Assembly (NCBI GenBank): GCA_964454015.1
Contig: CAYVQF010000002.1
Span: forward strand, 1 to 64,000
Direction of reading: 5' to 3'
DNA: 64,000 bases
Source: CAYVQF01 sp964454015
Lineage (GTDB): Bacteria; Myxococcota_A; Bradymonadia; UBA4248
Shown: piece by piece, positions 1 through 8,108 of the stretch
Layout of the letters: the number at the start of each line of letters is the position of its first letter
Numbering within the stretch: the stretch's first letter is position 1
The notes under the pieces: generated by a model
What the model was told of the DNA's origin: nothing
The model's input: the letters and a program-made list of their open reading frames with translations, nothing else
Databases searched by the model: none
Translations under genes and position numbers: made by a program

Positions 1-26
1 GTTCTCCAAGAACAACGGGGTTTTTT
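1..26 (+). terminator. Right half of a cut-off intrinsic terminator
   Basis: The first five bases GTTCT pair with AGAAC around a CCA loop. The right arm continues AACGGGG and runs into six T's. The left CCCCGTT part would lie before the window. It probably ends a rightward gene to the left, convergent with the regulator at 71. The missing half cannot be seen. Confidence 0.4.
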
Positions 27-70
27 CTTTTCTTGACCGTGGATCAGGGGAATCCTCGCGCTTCGTTCCT

Positions 71-1483
71 TCACTCTTCGCGCAAGCTGAACTCTTTCAT
101 TTTATTTTGTAGGCTCTTGCGGCTGATCTGCAGCAGTTTGGCCGCTTGGGTGACGTTGCCCCCGGTGTCGTCGAGGGCCTTGATGATATATTGCTTTTCC
201 AGCATGGAGGTGGTTTCGCGCACGACTTCTTTGAGGCCTCCCGCGGAGGCGTCGGGTGCGGGCAAGTGGATGGGGGCGAAGGTTTGCTGCCCCGTGGTTG
301 GTGTGGTCTGGAGGATTTCCACGGGAAGATCTTCCTCGTCGATGAGATCACCGTCGAGAAAGAGCATGGTCCGCTCGATGAGATTTTCGAGTTCCCTGAT
401 GTTGCCTGGCCAGGGGTAGCGCTGGAGGGCGACGATGGCGGCATGGGTGATCCCGCTGACGGAACGGTTCAGGCGTGGATTGTTTTTCTGGATGAAGTAT
501 TCCACCAAGGGGCGGAGATCCGTGGGTCGATGGCGCAGGGGAGGAAGGAAGATGGGGACGACATTGAGTCGATAGTATAGGTCTTCTCTGAAGCGGCCTC
601 TTTCGATTTCTTTGAGGAGGTCGCGGTTGGTTGCCGTGATGAGGCGGACGTCGACCCGGGTGGTGCTGAGGGCGCCGACACGTTCGAACTCGGACTCTTG
701 CAAGGCGCGCAGCAGCTTGACCTGCATTTCTAGTGGTATTTCTCCGATTTCATCCAAGAATAGGGTGCCGCCGTCGGCGAGCTCGAAGCGGCCAGGTTTG
801 GCGGCGATGGCGCCAGTAAAGGCACCCTTCTCGTAGCCGAAGAGCTCGCTCTCGACGAGGTTCTCCGGGATGGCGGCGCAGTTGATTTTGATGAAGGGCT
901 TCTGGGCCCGTCCGGAGTGTTCATGGAGGGCTTTGGCGACGAGCTCCTTCCCCGTTCCGGATTCGCCAGTGATGAGGACAGAGGATGGCGTATTGGCGAT
1001 ACGCTCGATAGACCGAAAGACATTGAGCATGGAGGGCGCGTTGCCAATAATCCCGAAGCGGCTCTGGCTTTCCTGGGCAGGTTGCTGGGGCGTCGCGGCG
1101 AGATCTTGGCGGTTGGCGGCGAACTGGGCCAAGGCCTTCTTGACCAACGACTGCAGGGCTTCGGCGTCAAAGGGCTTGGAGAGGTAGTCAAAGGCACCGA
1201 GCTTGATGGCCTCGACGGCGGTGTCGACGGTGCCATGTGCGGTGAGCACGATGACCGGAATGTCGGGATAGTGCTTGATGACATGGCGCAAGAGGCACAT
1301 GCCGTCGACCCGAGGCATGCGCAGATCGGTGATGATGACGGAGACTTCATGGACTTTGAGTTGGGCCATGGCGTCGAAGCCATCCGCGGCTTGGAGGACC
1401 CTTCCGCAGTGTTTGCGCAAAAGGGCAGCCAGCACTTTGCGGATATTGGCTTCGTCGTCGACGACGAGGATGCGGTGCTCCAT
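71..1483 (-). CDS. Sigma-54-dependent response regulator (NtrC family)
   Basis: Cytoplasmic activator of sigma-54 RNA polymerase. The 470 residues show the full NtrC layout: a receiver domain at 1-120 with phospho-acceptor Asp53 and the conserved Lys104 of LSKPF, an AAA+ domain at about 142-375 with Walker A GESGTGKE (173-180) and the sigma-54-contact loop GAFTGA (220-225), and a Fis-type helix-turn-helix at about 440-470. All key residues are present. It is the third gene of a leftward run after smpB and a cold-shock gene. No histidine kinase is next to it, so its partner is unknown. No strong Shine-Dalgarno precedes the ATG. Its target genes cannot be told from sequence. Confidence 0.93.
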   Translation of the reverse strand: MEHRILVVDDEANIRKVLAALLRKHCGRVLQAADGFDAMAQLKVHEVSVIITDLRMPRVDGMCLLRHVIKHYPDIPVIVLTAHGTVDTAVEAIKLGAFDYLSKPFDAEALQSLVKKALAQFAANRQDLAATPQQPAQESQSRFGIIGNAPSMLNVFRSIERIANTPSSVLITGESGTGKELVAKALHEHSGRAQKPFIKINCAAIPENLVESELFGYEKGAFTGAIAAKPGRFELADGGTLFLDEIGEIPLEMQVKLLRALQESEFERVGALSTTRVDVRLITATNRDLLKEIERGRFREDLYYRLNVVPIFLPPLRHRPTDLRPLVEYFIQKNNPRLNRSVSGITHAAIVALQRYPWPGNIRELENLIERTMLFLDGDLIDEEDLPVEILQTTPTTGQQTFAPIHLPAPDASAGGLKEVVRETTSMLEKQYIIKALDDTGGNVTQAAKLLQISRKSLQNKMKEFSLREE

Positions 1484-1577
1484 GAATGACTCTAGGGGTT
1501 CTGGCGTCGAGGCGGGTGGCGCTTTGTCGTGTGGAGTCTGGCCACGTTGGCGGGTTCATCGTCGCGAGAGGCGGCGT

Positions 1578-1874
1578 TCAGGGCTCGGTTTTGGGTCCCG
1601 GTCCATCGGTGGTGGCTACCGGAGACGGCCCTGGAGAGGCGTCGCCTTCATGGGCGTCGAAGATGGGGATGACATCGCAAGCGACGGGCCCCCTGGCTCC
1701 CATTTGTCGATCAAAGAGGACTCGCTGGCCTTCGCGCAAGTTCTTGAAGCCCGGGGTTTGGATGGCTGAGAAGTGGAGAAAGATGTCTTCACGGGCACCG
1801 TCTTCGGTAATGAAACCGAAACCTTTCTCCGAGTTGAACCAGCGGACGCGTCCGGTTCTTTTGTGCTCATCCAT
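1578..1874 (-). CDS. Cold-shock domain protein with C-terminal tail
   Basis: A CspA-type single-stranded nucleic-acid-binding protein of about 98 residues. The RNP1-like stretch GRVRWFNSEKGFGFI and the RNP2-like DIFLHFSAI are clear. Family members are about 67-70 residues; this one adds a Pro/Ser/Asp tail of some 30 residues ending PGPKTEP. The start is the second of two adjacent ATGs because GGAG lies five bases upstream. An open frame continues upstream over smpB, but that part is Ser/Arg/Pro noise. It lies 40 bases behind smpB in the same direction and ahead of the sigma-54 regulator. Likely RNA chaperone or antiterminator; the role of the tail is unknown. Confidence 0.85.
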   Translation of the reverse strand: MDEHKRTGRVRWFNSEKGFGFITEDGAREDIFLHFSAIQTPGFKNLREGQRVLFDRQMGARGPVACDVIPIFDAHEGDASPGPSPVATTDGPGPKTEP

Positions 1875-1914
1875 CATGACTCCGTCAGGGCTATGGCTTG
1901 GGTGCATCTGTACT

Positions 1915-2385
1915 TCAGTGGAGATCACGTTCGAGTTCTCGTTGGGAGGTTTTGAGCTTGAGGCTCTCACGTTTGTCGTAGAGTTTTTTGCCCTTGGCGA
2001 CCCCGATCTCGACCTTGATGCGGCCCTCTTTGAGATAGACCGCGAGGGGGATGACGGTGGCACCCGCTAGGGTAATGGCCTGGGAGAGCTTGCCGAGCTC
2101 GCGGCGGCTGAGGAGGAGTTGCCGAGGGCGCAAGGGTTCGTGATTGTTGCGGTTGGCCCAGGGATACTCGGCGACGTGGCAGTTGCAGAGGTGGAGATTG
2201 CCTTCGGGGGTGAATTTGGCGAAGGCCTCGACCAAGGAAATTTTGCCAGCCCTGATGCTTTTGACTTCACTGCCCAAGAGGGCGACGCCGGCCTCGAAAC
2301 GATCCTCGATGTGGTAATCGAAGAAGGCCTTTTTGTTGCGCGCGAGGATTTTAACCCCGGCAGGTGAGGTGGACTTCTTGGCCAT
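1915..2385 (-). CDS. smpB: SsrA-binding protein SmpB
   Basis: SmpB binds tmRNA and brings it to stalled ribosomes for trans-translation. The 156-residue protein has normal family length, with the typical opening LARNKKAFFDYHIEDRFEAG, the GSEVKSIRAGKISLVEAFAKF core and a basic C-terminal tail. The ATG is preceded by AGAGGATTC, a fair ribosome-binding site. It heads a leftward run with the cold-shock protein. No tmRNA gene was found nearby. The assignment is firm. Confidence 0.97.
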   Translation of the reverse strand: MAKKSTSPAGVKILARNKKAFFDYHIEDRFEAGVALLGSEVKSIRAGKISLVEAFAKFTPEGNLHLCNCHVAEYPWANRNNHEPLRPRQLLLSRRELGKLSQAITLAGATVIPLAVYLKEGRIKVEIGVAKGKKLYDKRESLKLKTSQRELERDLH

Positions 2386-2406
2386 GAATCCTCTGATACC
2401 CGTTGG

Positions 2407-3231
2407 CTAAGGCTGCGCGCGGATGACTTTCTCGAGCGTGGTCGCCGGGAGCTGGGCGATCCAGATTTGCACGTCGTCGCCGCGCGAGTGCAGACAGAAG
2501 GATGTCCCGAGATCGACTTCAACGCAACGGTGAACCACTTGCATGGTGCAGACCGCGTCGTTTTCGTCCGGGAAGCGGAGGTCTAGCAGGTCGATGGCGC
2601 GGCTCATGGGGAGGACGAAGAGTGTGGTTGGGATGTCGAGGAAGCGGTAGTCCGCCATGGCGACGGGTTCTCCAGCCAATGACAGGACGCGGGCGTCAAG
2701 TGGTCCGCCCAGTGGGGTGCGCGGCAAGTGGACCCGTTGGGTGAGGCGCTTGCCCAGCATGAGCTCCAAGACGTGCGGCGATTCAACGGCCGCGCTGAGT
2801 TGGTCGTTGGCGAGGTCCCAGTGGGCTCTGAGGGCGACATTGCCGAAGCGGCTCAAGCCTTCCGTGTGCTGCTCGAGGGTGCTCAGGGGGCGCGCGCCAC
2901 CGGCGCGCAAGGCAAAGATTCCCATGGCGAGTACCGCCAGGCAGACCATGGCCGCGGCGGCGACGCCGCGCCAAGTCTCTCGTGTGGCGCGTGGGCTCGG
3001 CGCATGGGGTGTGTCGAGGAAATTCGCAGCGGCGTTCAGGACGAAGTCGTCCAGGGTGGGGGGCAGGGGAGGCTCCAAGGCCGCAAGCTTCTGGGACCGG
3101 GCGCGGAGCGCGCGGTAGTCGTGCCGGCAATCGGGGCAACGGAAGAGATGGGCCTCCAGGGCAGCGGACGCTTCTTGGTCTACGGCGTCATCGAGGTAGG
3201 CGCTCAGCTCATCGAAGTGAGGGCAGGTCAT
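2407..3231 (-). CDS. Anti-sigma factor with zinc-finger (ZAS) domain
   Basis: Membrane anti-sigma factor of about 274 residues, partner of the ECF sigma factor just upstream. The N-terminus holds the zinc-binding pattern H28-x3-C32-x2-C35 (HLFRCPDC), followed by a single membrane segment near residues 92-110 (VAAAAMVCLAVLAMGIFAL). The C-terminal part of about 160 residues is outside and unrecognised; presumably it senses the signal. The start is set by an ATGA overlap with the sigma gene stop and a GGGAG five bases upstream. The pair is translationally coupled. The signal is unknown; release by regulated proteolysis or by zinc/thiol change is possible from the family. Confidence 0.88.
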   Translation of the reverse strand: MTCPHFDELSAYLDDAVDQEASAALEAHLFRCPDCRHDYRALRARSQKLAALEPPLPPTLDDFVLNAAANFLDTPHAPSPRATRETWRGVAAAAMVCLAVLAMGIFALRAGGARPLSTLEQHTEGLSRFGNVALRAHWDLANDQLSAAVESPHVLELMLGKRLTQRVHLPRTPLGGPLDARVLSLAGEPVAMADYRFLDIPTTLFVLPMSRAIDLLDLRFPDENDAVCTMQVVHRCVEVDLGTSFCLHSRGDDVQIWIAQLPATTLEKVIRAQP

Positions 3232-3779
3232 AGAGGCTCCCTCTGGCGGCACTGGTGTGATGTCGTCTCCTCTTCGTCGACGTCTTGGAGGATATGGAGG
3301 CGTGCCCGAGCGATACGCGAGCGCACCGTCCCCACGGGGCAGTCGAGGATGGTGGCGATTTCATCATAAGAAAAGCCCCACACCTCGCGCAGCGCCAGGG
3401 CCTGCGCGAAAGCTTGCGGTAGGTGCGCCAGCGCCTCTTGGACCATCCCTCGGGTCTCGGCGGTGCAGGTCGCAGCGGCGCGGGCCGGCGGCCTCTCCAG
3501 CCATTCGGGGTGGGCGCAGGAGGCCATGGGGGCCTTGGCCTCCCGGCGACAGATGTCGAGGTGAACCCGATGCATGGCGCGGACGATCCAGGCACCGGCA
3601 GCGTCAAGGTCTCGTAGCTGTTGCCAGTTTTCAAAGGCTTTTAGGTAAGTACTCTGCACCAAATCCTCGGCTTCGACCTGATCTCGTGTCAAGCGGAGTG
3701 CGTAACGCCAGAGGCGCTGCTTGCAAGCCAGGACGGCTTGGGCGAACCGTTCGCGGTCATTTGAGCGTCTCTCTCTCAT
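3228..3779 (-). CDS. ECF RNA polymerase sigma factor
   Basis: A group 4 sigma factor of about 183 residues. Region 2 is seen in WRYALRLTRDQVEAEDLVQ and region 4 in ALREVWGFSYDEIATILDC followed by VGTVRSRIARARL, a standard helix-turn-helix. The linker between them has two Cys residues. The ATG at 3779 is chosen over an earlier one because GGAG lies five bases before it. The gene is coupled by ATGA to its anti-sigma factor. A GGAACTT-16-GTCT element immediately upstream suggests it transcribes itself. It resembles the RpoE-like group; the regulon is not visible here. Confidence 0.93.
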   Translation of the reverse strand: MRERRSNDRERFAQAVLACKQRLWRYALRLTRDQVEAEDLVQSTYLKAFENWQQLRDLDAAGAWIVRAMHRVHLDICRREAKAPMASCAHPEWLERPPARAAATCTAETRGMVQEALAHLPQAFAQALALREVWGFSYDEIATILDCPVGTVRSRIARARLHILQDVDEEETTSHQCRQREPL

Positions 3780-3803
3780 CACCGCTCCACACTCACGGGG
3801 CAC

Positions 3804-3830
3804 AGACGCAGGAGGTAGTCGGAAAGTTCC
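3804..3830 (-). promoter_or_regulatory. Probable autoregulatory ECF promoter
   Basis: On the minus strand, GGAACTT (3830-3824) is followed by a 16-base spacer and GTCT (3807-3804). This matches the known sigma-E-type consensus (GGAACTT, about 16 bases, GTCT). A start near 3797 would give a leader of about 18 bases before the sigma ATG at 3779, which already contains its GGAG site. Confidence 0.65.
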
Positions 3831-3952
3831 CGCCTACGGAATGCTGCCATCATTATCCATTCCGGTCGGGAAGTGAACCTCAAAGGAGGGCTTGTTTCGA
3901 GTCTCTCTCTTGACGCCGGGGAGGCCTCTGGCGTGGTTGGGCTGTTGAGCGG

Positions 3953-4585
3953 CTAGGGGAGGTGCGCCATGGTCTCGAGCCAGTTGAGGTAGGGGCTGGT
4001 GTCCCACGGGCGAGCGCCGGGGAAATGTGCCAAGAAGCGACCTTGTTTGTCGATGAGGTAGGTCTCAGGGAGGAGGCGCGTCCCGAGGTGGCGCGTGCGC
4101 GCGCCTCCGGGATCGAGGAGGAGGTGAACGTTGGGTGCCTGGGGTCGGCGCAAGGTCGCGAGGAAGCCCTGCAGGGCGTCCATGTCTTCGTCCCAGGAGA
4201 CCAGGACGAGCTCGACTGGGGCGGCGCTCTGGTGGAGGAAGTCTGCCATTTTGAGGAGGGCGCTCAGTTCTTCTTGGCACGGGGGACACCAGGAGGCCCA
4301 CAGGGTGAGGACGACGACCCGTCCCTGAAAGGTGCTGAGTGGTGTGGGCTGCCCCATCTGATCGTGAAGCCAGAGGTCGTGGGCCGTGCCCAGGTGGATG
4401 TGGCCGCCGAGGCGCGGCAGGGGCCGCCAGAGGTGTGGTGGCACGGTACGTTGTGGGGCCAAGGCGAAGAGCGCAAGGATCAGCGCGGCAACCCCCCACA
4501 GGCCGCCGCGCCAGAGGCGCGGTGGCGGTGCGTTCGCCGAAGGCAGGTCAGCAGCAGGGGCGCAAGGGTTGCGCTGTTCAGACAT
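3953..4585 (-). CDS. TlpA-like membrane-anchored thioredoxin
   Basis: Protein of 210 residues with one N-terminal membrane anchor (about 28-43, GLWGVAALILALFALA) and a periplasmic thioredoxin fold of the TlpA/ResA type. The redox pair is W99-C100-P-P-C103 in LWASWCPPCQEELSALL, and the later cis-Pro region appears as TRLLPETYLIDKQG. Family members reduce apocytochromes or other periplasmic thiols. The substrate here is not indicated: no cytochrome biogenesis genes lie nearby. It is separate from the sigma genes by 173 bases and read in the same direction. The ribosome-binding site is weak (GGGGA). Confidence 0.85.
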   Translation of the reverse strand: MSEQRNPCAPAADLPSANAPPPRLWRGGLWGVAALILALFALAPQRTVPPHLWRPLPRLGGHIHLGTAHDLWLHDQMGQPTPLSTFQGRVVVLTLWASWCPPCQEELSALLKMADFLHQSAAPVELVLVSWDEDMDALQGFLATLRRPQAPNVHLLLDPGGARTRHLGTRLLPETYLIDKQGRFLAHFPGARPWDTSPYLNWLETMAHLP

Positions 4586-4656
4586 GGGTGGATCCCCACG
4601 GGGAGAGCCCTGGTGGCATAAATTTTGAGGTTGCGCCGAATACGTGGGGTGCGAAT

Positions 4657-4738
4657 TTGTGGCCCCTCTTGTTGCCGTCTATACTTCCTGGTGGTTCGTT
4701 CGGCAAGTGGCTGGACTTTTGTGCACCCGTGCTAGAAT
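4657..4738 (+). promoter_or_regulatory. Two candidate sigma-70 promoters for the large repeat protein
   Basis: First: TTGTGG (4657-4662), 17-base spacer, TATACT (4680-4685). Second: an extended -10, TGC TAGAAT, ending at 4738 with a poorer -35. They precede the gene at 4871 by 135-190 bases and would give a long 5' leader. Confidence 0.5.
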
Positions 4739-4870
4739 TTGCGAGCTTGGTTCAGCGACGAGGGCGACGGCTCGGGGTATCGTCCTGGGATTGGTCTAGG
4801 TGTTCTAACGATACGTGGGCTCAGGCCATTGGGGCGATGGGCAACGCGTTGCAGGGTAGCTAGGGAAGCC

Positions 4871-7858
4871 ATGGATGCGAAGCAATTCAGCGACCTCCTC
4901 ATTGCGGAAGGCTTGGTTCCGCGTGACAAAATGGAAGCAGCTCTGCAGCGGCAACGACGTCTTGGAGGTCGGCTGGGGACCAACCTGATGGAGCTGGGGC
5001 TCATCGACGAGGCGAGTTTGGCGCCTGTTCTTGGGCGGCTGAGTGCCTTGCCGGTGTATTCTGGGGAGGGTCATCCCACGGCGGCTGCCTTGCGGCTGTT
5101 GAGCGCGCAGGAGGCCGAGCGTTTCCGCATGATTCCTTGGCGCATCGAGGCGGGGCGCTTGGATGTGATCGTCACGGACGACTGTGACCCGTCGCGAATC
5201 GAGAACCTGGAGGCGCGGTTTTCCCTGCAGCTCCGACGCTTTGTGACCTGCGAGCTGCGTTTCGCCATCATGCTGCAGCGCCACTATCAAGTCAGCATGG
5301 ACACGCGCTTGGCCGATCTGGCGAAGAAGCTCATGCCTGAAGCGTTGGCCGCGGGGGCGCTGTCGGGTGGCGATGAGGGTTGGGCCCAGCTCAATGACGA
5401 GTGGGATTTCGCCGTCGATGTGGGCGACGTCGATGCCCGGGAGGATTTGCGCAGTACCCTTGGGGTGCGCTATGCCCCTGAGAGTGGCAAGGGTGCGGCT
5501 GCTGGGCCGGTGGCGCCGCGGGGCGAAGAAGCACCGCCGGCGGCGGCGATCATGTCCAAACCTCGCAAGCTCAAGAGCGCCGTGAAGACGCTGTCATTGG
5601 CTGAGCTGACGGCGGCCATTGCCGTGGCGGCGAACCAGGACGAGGTGGTGCTCGCCTTTGCCTCCTATGGCCTGGGTATTGCGGAACGCTTCGTCTATTT
5701 TGGCTTGCAGCGCAACCAGTTGCAGGTTTTGGTCGAGGCGCGGCGAGGTGAGCGGGTGCAGCCTGGGGATGGATTCACCGTGTCGCTGCGGGAGCAGAGT
5801 GACATTGCCCAGGTGTGCTCAGGTGAGAGCTACTACCATGGGCCGGCGGATGGGCCCGAGTTGACCGAAGTCTATCGACACCTCGTCGCCGTGCCTCCGA
5901 GTGATGTGTTGGTCATGCCCGTCAAGCTCGGGGGAAAAGTGCGCGGCTTGGCCCTCATCGAGGGGGCATCGGAGACTACGCTCAAGGATCTCACGCCGGT
6001 GTTTAGAGCGGTATACAAGGTGGCGGAAGCGCTCGAGCGGGTGCAGCGCGAGGCCCGAGTGAGTATGCCCCTGGGGGATTTTGGTGATGGTGAAGGGCGG
6101 AATGGCTACACCTCGGGTTTTGGTCGTCGCGGGGAGTCGGGCCTGGGACGTCGGCTGGCGAGCGCGCCCAGCGAAGAGAGCGGTTTTGGCCGGCGGGCTG
6201 GGTCGGGATTGCAGCCCAGCGACGAGAGCGGTTTTGGTCGGCGGGCTGGGTCGGGATTGCAGCGCGGCGACGAAAGCGGCTTGGGGCTGCGAACGGCGTC
6301 GGGTTTGCAGAGGCGTGATGCGAGTGGTCTAGGACGGCGTCCGTCGTCGGGCTTGCAGCGCGGCGACGAGAGCGCCTTGGGGCTGAGGACGGCGTCGGGC
6401 TTGCAGAGGCGTGACGCGAGTGGCTTTGGAGGGCGGGCAGGGTCGGGCTTGCAGGGCGGCAACGAGAGCGGCCTGGGGCAGCGTGCCGAGTCTGGGCTGC
6501 GCGGTGGCTTCACCAGTGGTTTTGGCCAAAGGTCGGCGCCGGACGAGGTCGCTCCGGTGGCGGCGGCTGTCCCCGATGCGCTGGGTGCTCATGCGGTGTC
6601 TGCCCCTTCCTCTCCCGAGCCGGAAGACATGCGGCCGCCGGCAGTGGCGGTGGCCCGGCGTGAGGTGACCCGTCCGCGCACCTTGCCCGAGGCCTTCATG
6701 GAGGCGCTGCCGGTGTCGATGGCGGCCGATGAGACGCAGGATCGGGCCTTGCACGAGGCCAAGGGCGGCCTGGCGAGTGTGGCCTATGGCGGTGTTTTCG
6801 TCAGTGAGGACGCGCTCGAGGAGCTTGACCTGCTCGATGACATCGAGCTGGTGCCTGCGGAAGAAGATGTCCTCGTGGCCGGGAGCGGGGTGCCCAGGGG
6901 TGAGGATTCCATGCCCCCATCGGATATCGCCTTCTCCGATCCCAATGCCAATTTGCCCTTCTGGGTGACTAAGTTGGACTCCTCGGACCCCGATCTGGCG
7001 ACCCGGGCTTGGGAGATCATGTCGCGCCCATCGGCGTTGGCTGTAGCGGCGCTCATGGCGCGCTTTCCCGGTCGCTTGCGCCTGGACCGCTTTCACTACG
7101 AGCGAGACATGCCGCCGGCTTCGCGACACAGCTTGGTGTTGGCTGCGTTGGTGGCGCAGGGTACGCTGGCGGTGGAGGCGTTGGCTGGGATGTTGGAGTC
7201 GCAGTCAGTGGAGGAGCGCTTCTATGCGCTGTTGACGCTGGCCGAGATTCGCACGGACCGTTTTCTTGGGCGGATTTGGCCTTTTGTCTTCGACAAAGAC
7301 CGGCAGGTGCGGCTGGTGGCGTTGCGCATTTTGCGCAGCCGCGTGCGCTCGCCGGACTATCCAGAGATTTTGCGGTTGATCAAAGAGGTCGCCGAGGAAG
7401 AGGACGAGCGCCGCATCGACTTGGCCATCGCCGCCCTCGGTGAGCTGCGTGATTTCGACAGTCTCGACGTGGTGATCCGGCATGTGGAGCATCCCAACCG
7501 CCGTCTGGCCGAGGCTGCGCAGGTGGCGGCCATGGCCATTGCGTTGGGCGACGGCGGCCCTGGGGTCAAGCGTTGGGAGCGGTGGCTGCGTGAAAACGAA
7601 GGCCAATCGCGGATTCAGCGCATCGCCGATGCCATGATGGACAAAGAGCGGGCGGTGCGCGTCTTCGCCGCCGAGGAGCTGGGTGAGATTCCCGGGCTCA
7701 TGGTGAACTATCACCCTGACGCTCACAAGCGGGAGCGGCAGCGGGCGCGGCAGGTGCTCCTGGATTGGTACGGGGCCCATCCGGAGTATGCCAATCGGAG
7801 CAACTTGGGGGCGTCGTCTCTGGGGCATACCCTGCGCGGATTGCGAGAGCGGGACTGA
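4871..7858 (+). CDS. MshEN-like / Arg-Ser-Gly repeat / HEAT-like repeat protein
   Basis: A 995-residue cytoplasmic protein of unknown role with three parts. Residues 1-140 (FSDLLIAEGLVPRDKMEAAL) look like the GspE/MshE N-terminal fold, which in some proteins binds c-di-GMP. Residues about 230-400 are a GAF-like region. Residues 437-548 are seven 16-residue repeats of the form SGFGRRAGSGLQ-x4, basic and probably disordered. Residues about 690-995 are helical HEAT-like repeats (ERFYALLTLAEIRTDRFLG and similar). No catalytic motif was recognised. The ATG at 4871 has AGGGAAGCC before it; the open frame upstream does not look coding. It stands alone between the TlpA gene and tRNA-Leu. Possibly a c-di-GMP-responsive or motility scaffold; this is inference. 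Confidence 0.85.
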   Translation: MDAKQFSDLLIAEGLVPRDKMEAALQRQRRLGGRLGTNLMELGLIDEASLAPVLGRLSALPVYSGEGHPTAAALRLLSAQEAERFRMIPWRIEAGRLDVIVTDDCDPSRIENLEARFSLQLRRFVTCELRFAIMLQRHYQVSMDTRLADLAKKLMPEALAAGALSGGDEGWAQLNDEWDFAVDVGDVDAREDLRSTLGVRYAPESGKGAAAGPVAPRGEEAPPAAAIMSKPRKLKSAVKTLSLAELTAAIAVAANQDEVVLAFASYGLGIAERFVYFGLQRNQLQVLVEARRGERVQPGDGFTVSLREQSDIAQVCSGESYYHGPADGPELTEVYRHLVAVPPSDVLVMPVKLGGKVRGLALIEGASETTLKDLTPVFRAVYKVAEALERVQREARVSMPLGDFGDGEGRNGYTSGFGRRGESGLGRRLASAPSEESGFGRRAGSGLQPSDESGFGRRAGSGLQRGDESGLGLRTASGLQRRDASGLGRRPSSGLQRGDESALGLRTASGLQRRDASGFGGRAGSGLQGGNESGLGQRAESGLRGGFTSGFGQRSAPDEVAPVAAAVPDALGAHAVSAPSSPEPEDMRPPAVAVARREVTRPRTLPEAFMEALPVSMAADETQDRALHEAKGGLASVAYGGVFVSEDALEELDLLDDIELVPAEEDVLVAGSGVPRGEDSMPPSDIAFSDPNANLPFWVTKLDSSDPDLATRAWEIMSRPSALAVAALMARFPGRLRLDRFHYERDMPPASRHSLVLAALVAQGTLAVEALAGMLESQSVEERFYALLTLAEIRTDRFLGRIWPFVFDKDRQVRLVALRILRSRVRSPDYPEILRLIKEVAEEEDERRIDLAIAALGELRDFDSLDVVIRHVEHPNRRLAEAAQVAAMAIALGDGGPGVKRWERWLRENEGQSRIQRIADAMMDKERAVRVFAAEELGEIPGLMVNYHPDAHKRERQRARQVLLDWYGAHPEYANRSNLGASSLGHTLRGLRERD
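6179..6514 (+). repeat. Seven tandem 48-bp coding repeats
   Basis: Seven in-frame 48-base units encode SG-(F/L)-G-x-R-x-x-SGL-(Q/R)-x4, followed by a partial eighth copy. Units alternate between SGFGRRAGSGLQ and SGLGLRTASGLQ types, so the array probably grew by duplication of pairs. It forms a basic linker in the protein encoded at 4871-7858. Confidence 0.9.
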
Positions 7859-7893
7859 GCTTGGGGTGAAAATTCCGGGGGTGATTTTTGTGG

Positions 7894-7922
7894 TTGACCC
7901 CAAAGTGGCGCTCTGCTATACG
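7894..7922 (+). promoter_or_regulatory. Promoter of tRNA-Leu
   Basis: TTGACC (7894-7899), a 17-base spacer and TATACG (7917-7922), with TG one base before the -10 (extended -10). The start would fall near 7929, about 40 bases before the mature tRNA. Confidence 0.65.
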
Positions 7923-7970
7923 TCGCCCGTCGTGAGCGGCTGTAATTGGCCGTGATGACCATGTCCATGC

Positions 7971-8054
7971 GCGAGGATGGCGGAATTGGTAGACGCGCTA
8001 GGTTGAGGGCCTAGTTCTCGTTAGGGAGTGGGGGTTCGAGTCCCCCTCCTCGCA
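7971..8054 (+). tRNA. tRNA-Leu (anticodon GAG)
   Basis: An 84-base class II tRNA. The acceptor stem GCGAGGA pairs with TCCTCGC, the discriminator base is A, the D-loop has TTGGTAGA, the anticodon loop reads TTGAGGG, a long variable arm follows as in Leu tRNAs, and the T-arm contains GGTTCGAGTCC. The 3' CCA is not encoded. It has its own promoter upstream and a terminator four bases downstream. Confidence 0.97.
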
Positions 8055-8058
8055 TATG

Positions 8059-8090
8059 CCCCGGTTCGATTCGTCGGACCGGGGTTTTTT
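8059..8090 (+). terminator. Intrinsic terminator after tRNA-Leu
   Basis: CCCCGGT (8059-8065) pairs with ACCGGGG (8078-8084) around a 12-base loop and is followed directly by six T's. Confidence 0.85.
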
Positions 8091-8108
8091 CTTTGGTTCA
8101 AGGTGCTT

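Noticed and set aside
1875..2063. N-terminal extension of the cold-shock protein over the smpB 3' end
   Set aside because: Ser/Arg/Pro-rich with no similarity to the family, and a good ribosome-binding site exists at the inner ATG.
8028..8108. Start of the dihydrouridine synthase inside tRNA-Leu
   Set aside because: The frame is open there, but it would read through the tRNA 3' half and the terminator.
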